DNA of 11,110 nt, taken from contig JAHJIK010000024.1 of the NCBI GenBank assembly GCA_018823385.1, positions 1 to 11,110 on the forward strand, written 5' to 3'. The notes under the pieces are model-generated. The model was not told where the DNA came from and made no database searches. It saw nothing but the letters and a program-made list of their open reading frames with translations. How positions within the stretch are numbered: position 1 is the first letter of the stretch; the number at the start of each line of letters is the position of its first letter. The translations under genes and the position numbers were made by a program. The stretch comes from Patescibacteria group bacterium (GTDB taxonomy: Bacteria; Patescibacteriota; Minisyncoccia; Phycocordibacterales; Phycocordibacteraceae). Below, in pieces: positions 1-9,000 of this stretch.

Positions 1-15
1 AGCATGTCGTTCCCA

Positions 16-3000
16 CTACCCTCCTGTCGCTACAGGCGCTGGTGCTGGGGTCGGAGCGGGAGCGGGAGTTGGCTCAGGAGTTGGCGCTGGTGTAGGTGCT
101 GGAGTTGGAGTTGGAGCTGGGGTCGGTGTCGGTGTCGGTGTTGGCTCAGGAGTTGGGGTCGGAGCGGGAGCGGGAGTTGGCTCAGGAGTTGGCGCTGGTG
201 TAGGTGCTGGAGCTGGAGTTGGAGCCGGGGTTGGGGTCGGTGCCTGAGAACCAAATGCTGGAGCGGTAACTGGTGTTGCGACCTGTCCCTCAGTCTGCAG
301 GATGAAGTAATCGAATGTCACGTCATCATTCTGACTCTTTGAAAGAGTGATTCGGAAGCTTCCTTCCTCCTTTTTAGAGATGTACCAACTTCCCTGTACT
401 GGTGATGTAAAGGTGATGAATATCTTTGAAGTTGGATGTACAAGACTATTCTCGATTTCAGCAACAGTGTTTCCTTCCATGATAAGGATTGAGCCTGCTG
501 ATGATGTTCCATCCTCATCCGTGCTTGCGATGAACTGTCGAGCGATAAGTGACTGGATGCGGGCAATACCGTTCTCAAGCATAAGACCGAATCCATCAAG
601 GATACTTGCAACACTTGATGGAGTAGTGCTTGCAGCGATAGTCACCCGTCCGTTCTCAAGCACTACCATTCGCTCTTCAAGAGACGTCAGCTGCTTTACT
701 ATCAAGTCCTGTCGGATTGCCAACTGCTTCACACCGGCCAGAGTGAACGATGCAAGCTTGTAGATATCAACACCCTTACCATCCGGTGAAAGCACTTCTG
801 ATGGAGCCTCTTCGGCGATAAGTCCGAGGCGAGAGGTGTTGCCAGCCTTTTCAGTCTTGTAGAGGTACGTTGCAACCTGCACTGACTCAATCTTCTTCAA
901 GATGCTGTTTTCCTGGTTTTCAGAAAGATGCACGATATTCTTCTTCGCAGCCGCAGTTGAAGTGTTTACAAATCCTGTCGCGCCGATGTCACCGGCAACC
1001 TGCAAGGTCTGTGTTGGTGTAAGTGTACCGATACCAACCTTTCCGTCACTTGTTACGTTAAGTACGTTTCCTGTCGATGCGTTTGTTGCAAACTTAGTTC
1101 GCTTATCCAACTCCTGAACTGCCTGGATGGTAAGTCCTGTAAGCTTCTCGAAGTGCAGAGTTTGTGGCTGACCATCGTATCCATAATCTACAAGAAGTGG
1201 GTTAACGGTCTCAACCTCCTCAGCAATCATTCCGTACGATGTAGGGCTCTCCTCAGTGCTGTATGCGCCAGTCTTGTAGTCAAACTGAACAACGCGTAGC
1301 TGGTTCAAGGTGTTAAGGGCAAAACCACTTGAAAGGGTGTTTACATTCTCCTTGTATCGGATAGATGATGGCGCACATGATGCCGCACCTGCATCCGTAA
1401 TATCTTTGTTGGTTGTGATACAGAGCGCGTTTCCTACTGCGGTTGAAGTGAGTCCGTTAAGCGCTACCGTTCCAGTGACCGAGAGACTTCTCCATGGAGT
1501 CGTAGAACCAATACCAACCTTTCCGTCACCCTGGATTGTGAACTGCTCAACAGGGGTTCCGTCATAGTCCGCAATTACTGAGAGATGCTTGTAGGCTGCG
1601 TTTGCTGTTCGGACCGATCCAATTACTACGCCAGCTGCAGATTGACTGTTTGATCCATGAATGAATCGAGCAATATTGTCTACACCGTTTCCTCCTGCAG
1701 TTCCTGTTGTAACACCGAGTCCGAAGTTTGAAGTTGAGTTTGTGGTAGTACCAATACCTACCTCAGCAGATCCGTTGCCGCCGTTGAAGATGGTAAAGAA
1801 TTCAACGTTGCTTGAGTCTGCAAATGAAAGGAATCGTGTTCCGTTGTTTAGAGCAGTCGCTGCAAGGAATCCGTTTGGTGTACTGGTTCCAAAACCAATA
1901 CCGCTACCTGCGATACGCATCTTCTCAGTTACTGCTGTTGTGGCAGCTACACCTGTTCCTGCAGTTGAAAATACAATGTCAGCGTTTGATGCTACACCTC
2001 CGAGGTGTGTTCGCGCTGATACTACGCTAATGGATGCAGAGAGCATTCTGTTTGGCACAGACACATCAAGGTCGTTTGACCAGAAGTTCATACCGCCAAG
2101 CAAGCTTCCTGTGACAATTCCAACTCTTGCAGAACCGAAGTTTAGCTGCTCTCCACCAATTGCAAGTGCGCCTGTTGTCGGTGTTGTTGAAGTCGCTTCA
2201 AGCTCAAGGAGAGCAGTTGGATTTGCAACACCAAGACCAACATTACCAGTGCTGTAATAGATGTTTGATCCACTCGTAGTCCATGGACTTCCACCATTAA
2301 CAGCTGGGAGAACGCCCGTCACACCTGTCGTTAGAGATACGTTGGTGATGGTGTTGTTAGAGCCATCGATGGTCTTGTTGGTGAGTGTTTCGCTTCCTGC
2401 AAGGGTTGCGAGTGTTCCTGTGGTTGGAAGAGTCACGTTGGTGGTTCCTGTTGTAGTGAGGGTGAGAGATGAAGATCCTGAGGTCACAAGGTTGCCACCC
2501 AAAGTGATGGTCTTGCCAGTGTTTGCAACTCCTGTGCCTCCGTACTGTCCTGCGACAACACCTCCATTCCAAGTGCCTGACGTGATGGTGCCAAGAGTGG
2601 TGATACTTGATTGTCCTGTGTATGAAGCTGAGAGACCAAGCGCTCCTGCTGTATTAGTGAGGTTGGTTCCCGTGAGGTCGGTGATGGTTTCGCCGTTAAC
2701 GTTGATGCCTGCGCCGAAGGTGGTGAGGCCGGAGAAGAGTCCGGTGCCAGCAGTACTAAAGAGAGCACCTGGTGTTGATGTTCCTACACCCACATTTCCG
2801 TTGTGATCGATTGTCATTCGAATGACTGCGTTTCCAGCCGTAGCATTCTGTTTGGAAAGGAACACGAGACTGCCGCCGCTATTTGTCTGACTGGTCCAGT
2901 TCTCTGTTGCAATTGCCTTTATTCCAATATCATTTGTTAAATAGCTGGAGCCGGTGTATCCACCGAATGAAACCTGTCCAAGCTCGTTAGCATTTGATAT

Positions 3001-6000
3001 GGCTGTTGGCGATGTTGGTGTTCCCTTTGCAGAGCGAAGTACAAGGTGCGCTGCATTTGATGCAGCTCGCTGGTAGTAGATAGGGGTTGTTCCCGTTACG
3101 TCGAGGATACCTGCCGGTGCTGCGTTGCCGATGCCGACGTTTCCTGTAGCACCTGTCTGCAAGAGAAGGTCACCAGATCCAGCTGCGTCAATTGAAAGTG
3201 ACTGGTTAACAGTAGTGCCTATTAGTCGAATGTTGTTATATCCAAATCCAATACCTCGTCCGAGATTATTAGCTCGTACTGCAAAGATATTTGTTGCTGC
3301 AGAACTATCACCCGAGAGAATTGAGAGTTTCTCATTTGGTGTGGTGGTACCAATACCGAGGTTACCAGAGTTAGTGAAGCGTGCGAATTCTGTACCACTT
3401 CCGAATGTAGTACTTCCCTTGCCGAAAATGATGTTGGCAGCTGAATCGTTATTGTTCTTGTCTGTATATAGGTACAGACTTCCTCGTGAGATAAGACCAA
3501 AGTTATTCGATGTATCACGCTGAACAATACCGTTACCCGTATCAGCACTGTCGAAGATTATCGAATTTGTACCGCCACCCCGAAGAAGAGTTATTGAGTT
3601 TGAGCTACCGTTTGTTCCTATGTTTATATTGTTGCCCCACACATCGAGTTTCCCAGAAGGGGTTGAAGTGCCGATACCGACGTTCCCGCTAGAGTTAATT
3701 GTTGCCCATGTAGTACCTGAGTTTGAAGACTGGAATGAAAGTCCGCCCGTGCTTATGCTTGAGATTCGACCGCCTCCAGCACTGTCTTGTGTGAGAACAA
3801 GTCCAGAAGGCGCAGCTGTCCTATCTATTCCGATCAGACCAGAAGCGCCCGCTACTGAAAGGGCGTATGCAGGACTCGTAGTACCGATACCTACGTTGCC
3901 TGACACAATCAATCCGTTTGTTGGTGCTGCAGTTCCTGCATATGCACCAAACGCTCCTGCACCTTCCACATCTAGTCGGTTCACAGGAATACTGGCAGAA
4001 GGACCGATACGCATACCCATTGCTGATTCCCGCTTCCAGTGCGTTGAGCCGGTTCCTGTAATCTGTCCGTAGTATGCAACGCCACTATTGCTTGAGGTAT
4101 ACACCATCGAGTATGCGCTGTTTGCAGTAGCGCTACTGAATACGAATCCTTGACCTCCCCAACCACTTTGGGCGATTTGTCCGATACCAGTTGTGTTTGC
4201 AGGAATAGAGGTGAATGCTGAACCGCCGTTAATCTGAAGGGCACCAATGGTTGGCGAGGCTGAACCGATACCCACATTCCCTGTCGAGGTAATACGAAGA
4301 CGCTCAGTGAGTGTGGAATCTGTACTTGCGTTGCGGGTGCTGAAAGCGAGATCTCCTGCACCATTATTACCTCCATTGGTTATGTAACTCTTGATGGCGG
4401 CGAAGTTCTTAATTATGCCTGAATTACTTGCCCCAAAGACAATTGCACCTCCATTACCCACCGACGTACCGGTATCAGCAACTTGGAGCGTACCTCCGAG
4501 GGCGCCTGTTGTGTCAAGTGCGGTTGTGGTTTGTCCAGCCCCGTACACCGACAGCTGCGCAGCCGGATTAATTGAACCGATACCAACGTTTCCACCATCA
4601 GGCTGTAATGTTATATCTCTCGTTGTAGCGCCATTGGTACCTCGCAAAATTCCCTGAATTATTGCGTATCCTCCTGCATTTCCTATACGCACCGCACGAC
4701 TTCCAGCTGTCGCTCCAAATTCTCCATAACCTAAAACGTCGAGTGTTGATTCGGGGGTGGTGGTACCGATACCCATGTTTCCGGATGAGTCGAGAGTTAC
4801 TCCAACAGTCTGGTTTCCGTACAAGAGTTGTGTCTGAGCGCCAGCGACTGCTGTACCAAGTCGGAGAGTTAGTGGAGATGCAGCGTTCGCACTTCCTCGC
4901 CACTGGACAAGACCTCGCACCGCACCACCTTCAAGAAGGCGGAATTCGGAACGCGTTGTTGCAGCAACTGTGTTTAGATCTAGTGCGGCGACGGAAGCAG
5001 CAGCACCCTGTATAACTAGATTCTGCTCTGGCGTTGTGGTGCCGATGCCGACATTCCCCGTCTGACCAAGTGTTAACGCTGTTACTGGTGCTGACATGCT
5101 ACCGGTTACGAAGTCCATGGCAAACAGACCTCCGAGGTCAGTCGTTCGTGCTTGGATATATGCAGGAGTTCCGACTCCACCTGTTGATGCATCTGATTTG
5201 TAGAAACCGATGGTACCAATCACATCATCTGCTACAAGTGAGGCCTGAATTCGGGAAACTACGAGTGACCCGGGGCCAGTTGTTGAAGACACATCAAGCT
5301 GAGCTGTTGGTGAGACTGTTCCGATGCCGACGTATGCAGTACTGTTCTCAATCGCCATAGCAGTAACTGGTGCTGCAGTAGATCCAACTTGGAAGAGCAG
5401 GCTTGCAGCACCAGCTGCAACAGTTCCGCTTGTCGTTAAGTTTGCGATACGACCTGTTTTTGGATTTGCAACAGCACTGTTACCGACAAGACTTACACCG
5501 TATAGACCTGCACCAGTATCGAGTTGAGCAAACTGAGATGTAATTCCGTTTCGCTGCACGATAATACCATCAGTTGCAGCCGTCGTTCCCCCATTAACCA
5601 CTAAGCTTGCAGTAGGAGAAGTAACACCAATTCCAACTTTTCCTGTGGAGGTTATGGTCATGCGCTCCGTACCATTATTATTTGCACCTTGTGCCGCTGT
5701 GTTGCCAGTTACAAAGGAGATGCCATTCTCAGCAATGAGATTTGCATTGTTATTTGTTGCACTAATACTTAGGGCTCGTAGTCCGCTTCTATTATATTCA
5801 AACCCAATTGATGCATCGGTCTTATATATACCTACATTTCCCTGTACTGAGAGCGTTGCCAGAGGTGTAGCGGTACCAATACCAACGTTTCCACTTGTCG
5901 CCAAGAAGATGCTTGAAGTCGCGGTGAACGTATTAGTTCCACTGAAGTATCCAAACTGACCAGTGGTTCCCGTAAGTGGTGCTTGGTAGTCAGTACCTGC

Positions 6001-9000
6001 AACAGCTGCAGTGAATGCACCAGTTCCATTACCCTTCACGAGGCCAGTGAGTGTTGTAGCGCCTGTTCCTCCCCGGGCTACAGCAATGGTTGTTCCGTTC
6101 CAAGTACCTGTAGTGATGGTCCCGAGTGTTGTGATACTTGATTGTCCTGTGTATGAAGCTGAGAGACCAAGCGCTCCTGCTGTGTTGGTGAGGTTTGTTC
6201 CAGTGAGGTCGGTGATGGTTTCTCCATTTACGTTGATGCCAGCGCCGAAGGTGGTGAGTCCGGAGAAGAGTCCGGTGCCGGAAACACCAAGCGTGGCTGC
6301 TGGAGTGGTTGAGCCAATACCGATACCACCACCATTTCGCTTGATGGTAAGGGCATCTGCGTATACTCCAAGATTGTTGGTCTGGAATCGAAGATCAGCA
6401 GTAGAACTATCAAGCAGTGCACGAACTCCGTAATTGTTTGGGTGTCGAAGCTCAATTGAGTTATTGTTTGCCTGATCGAGAAGAATATCTCCAGCGCTAA
6501 CAGTTAGTTTGGCGCTTGGTGTTGAGCTGCCGATACCGACGTTACCTGCACTACTAATGAAGAATTCTGGATTGACTACCGATGCAGCACCCATATCTAC
6601 TCCGTATCCAGCCAAAGATTGACTGTACCCTGCAGCAAGTCGTACAGTTCCTCCCGTTATGTAACGAAGGTTTGCCGTGTTGCTTGATCCATTTCCATCT
6701 GCATCTGCAAGAATATCGATATACGTATTGGCGTTTGATGCGGCACGGATAGATGTATCCGCGTTAGCAAACACCTCCAGCTTCTGGCTCGGTGTTGTTG
6801 TACCAATACCAACATTGCCTGCTGATGAGATTCGCATACTTTCTGTCATGAATGCGTTACCTGAAACTCTCGTAAGGAATGAAAGGTATCCAGCAGTATT
6901 TGCACTTGTTGCATTCTCCTTTCCTCCCTTTATTCCTGACAGATACGTATTAGCGCCGTTAGCAGTGATGTACTGACCACGGAATCCGATTCCCCCACCA
7001 ACGTCTTGCGCCATGGCGGTAGTGTCATCAAGCAGTGTAGTGAATGGGAATGATGATGAAATTGGGGTTCCAAGTACATGTAGTGCTGCAGCTGGAGAGA
7101 CTGTCCCGACACCCACATTCCCACTTGTCGCCAAGAAAATGCTTGAAGTCGCGGTGAACGTGTTGGTTGCACTGAAGTAGCCGAACTGACCAGCTGTACC
7201 TGTGAGTGGTGCTTGGTAGTCAGTACCTGCAACAGCTGCAGTGAATGCTCCAGTTCCATTACCCTTCACGAGGCCAGTGAGTGTTGTAGCGCCTGTTCCT
7301 CCTCTAGCCACTGTAAGCGTACCAGTAACTGCATCAGTATCAGCAAGGTCGAGTGCACCCCATCCATATGTCGCCGCCCCAGTTACGCGAAGCACCTGCC
7401 CCACTGTTGAAGAGTTTGTGATTGCGGTTACTGGACCAGTTCCATTTCCCTGTAGAAGTCCAGTTAGGTTGGTAGCACCCGTACCTCCAGACGATACTGC
7501 TAGTGCAGCATTTAATGAAAGCTGATCGAAGAATACCGTAGATCCAGTGGTTACATCCTGGTCCATCGCGTATAGCTCATTCGCTCCTTGTCCTGTGTTA
7601 AGCGTTGCGAAGGTTGGTGCTGCAGTTGTTCGGATGTCCTGGATTGTATTGAGAGTTCCTGAGGAAACTGTTAGAGAGGTACCTGTGAGGTCAGTAACAG
7701 TTTCTCCATTTACGTTGATGCCCGCGCCGAAGGTTGTGAGACCTGAGAAGAGTCCGGTTCCAGCGACACCAAGTGTTGCTCCTGGAGTAGTAGAACCGAT
7801 ACCCACATTGCCGCCGAAAGTAATGCGCATCGCCTCAGTCAGGGTGGAATCAGTGCTGGTGCGGCGTGTGCTGAAACTAAGGTCACCAGCGCCATTATTG
7901 CTTCCGTTCAATATATAGCTTTTAATGGCCGCGAAACTTCGTATCTGACCAGCGTTACTGGCACCAAAGAGTACTGCCCCACCGTTTCCGACACTTGAAC
8001 CAGTATCGGCAAGCTGCAAAGTACCACCCAGTGCACCTGTTGTATCTAATGAGGCTGTTGTCTGACCTGCACCGTATACGGAAACTTGCGCGGCTGGGCT
8101 AGCAGTGCCGATACCAACATTACCCACTGAATCAATCCGCATGCGCTCAGTACCACCTGTTGTATTAGAGTTTGCGGCTGTATAGAACTGAATTGTTGTG
8201 AAGGCGTTTCCAAGACTGGTGCCTCCTCCGAGGCTAAGTGCCGCTCCAGTCAAAGTAGTTGCATCTCCAATCATCATAGTGAGAGGCTCCTCAGAGTTTG
8301 TGTAGTGCATTGCTCCCCATCGAGTGAACTTACGAGTGGCGTTTGTTACATTGTTTCCACCAATAAATGCGAAGCTTGGGTTTACGGCATACAGCGATGC
8401 TCCTGCACTGCCTGATGGAATTGTGCTAGCCGAAACTCCCGCCATTATCTTGCTCGTCGCAGCAACATCTCCAGCGACATCTAGTGTTGATGCTGGTGAT
8501 GTAGTACCGATACCGATGTTGCCTGTCACGCCATCAAGTACGAACAATGACTCAGAAGTACTTTGTCCGGTATTCCATATTGCAAACTTGTTTCCGCCGA
8601 TTGGATAGCTGCTGTTAGTAGCTCCAAAAGTGAAGTTGCCTGAAGTTGCTCCCGTGTTCGCGAGTGTTATGTGGGGATTTACACCACTAAGTGAGAGCAA
8701 TGATCCAGGTGATGTAGTACCAATACCAAGATATCCAGCTGAAGAAATTCGCATTCTCTCCGTACTAGCTGTATTTGTTCTGAATGAAATGTTTCCGCTA
8801 TTAAGCTCGATTGCAGATTGCGCACCTCCACCATATATAAGTGATGCGGCATCGCCTGAACCATCAACCGTGGTACCAATGAATGTTGCCGCTCCAAGAC
8901 CGTCAGTACGACGTGCAAGGGTAACCTTTCCAGCAAGACCGTATCCTGAGTTACCCAAGTATCCATATGCAGTACCTCCGGTAGCAACTGAGCGAACACT

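Noticed and set aside
1..15. Terminator or downstream gene after the stop
   Set aside because: Only 15 bases remain; no stem-loop or start site can be supported.
4..342. Plus-strand frame rich in Trp, Arg, Ser and Cys at the left end
   Set aside because: It is the antisense of the Pro/Thr/Ala tail minisatellite; the odd composition follows directly from G-rich repeats.
651..960. Considering the KKNI...LEER segment as only a generic coiled coil
   Set aside because: The STAAAKKNI opening, GLIAEE block and terminal helix occur in the same order and spacing as in the first S74 domain, so a divergent S74 domain explains it better.
2261..2806. Plus-strand open frame of 181 codons, and similar plus-strand frames such as 1661-2257, 8630-9154 and 7547-7918
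   Set aside because: They are antisense to the giant gene and contain recurring VPIPTFP, the reverse-frame reading of GNVGIGT codons. They have no ribosome binding site or recognisable domain and arise because the sense codons TTA, CTA and TCA are scarce in that register.
2567..6279. Insertion sequence or transposon carrying the near-identical R1/R2 segments
   Set aside because: The copies lack terminal inverted repeats, target duplications and any transposase, and both are in frame within the same gene, so segmental duplication or gene conversion is the simpler account.
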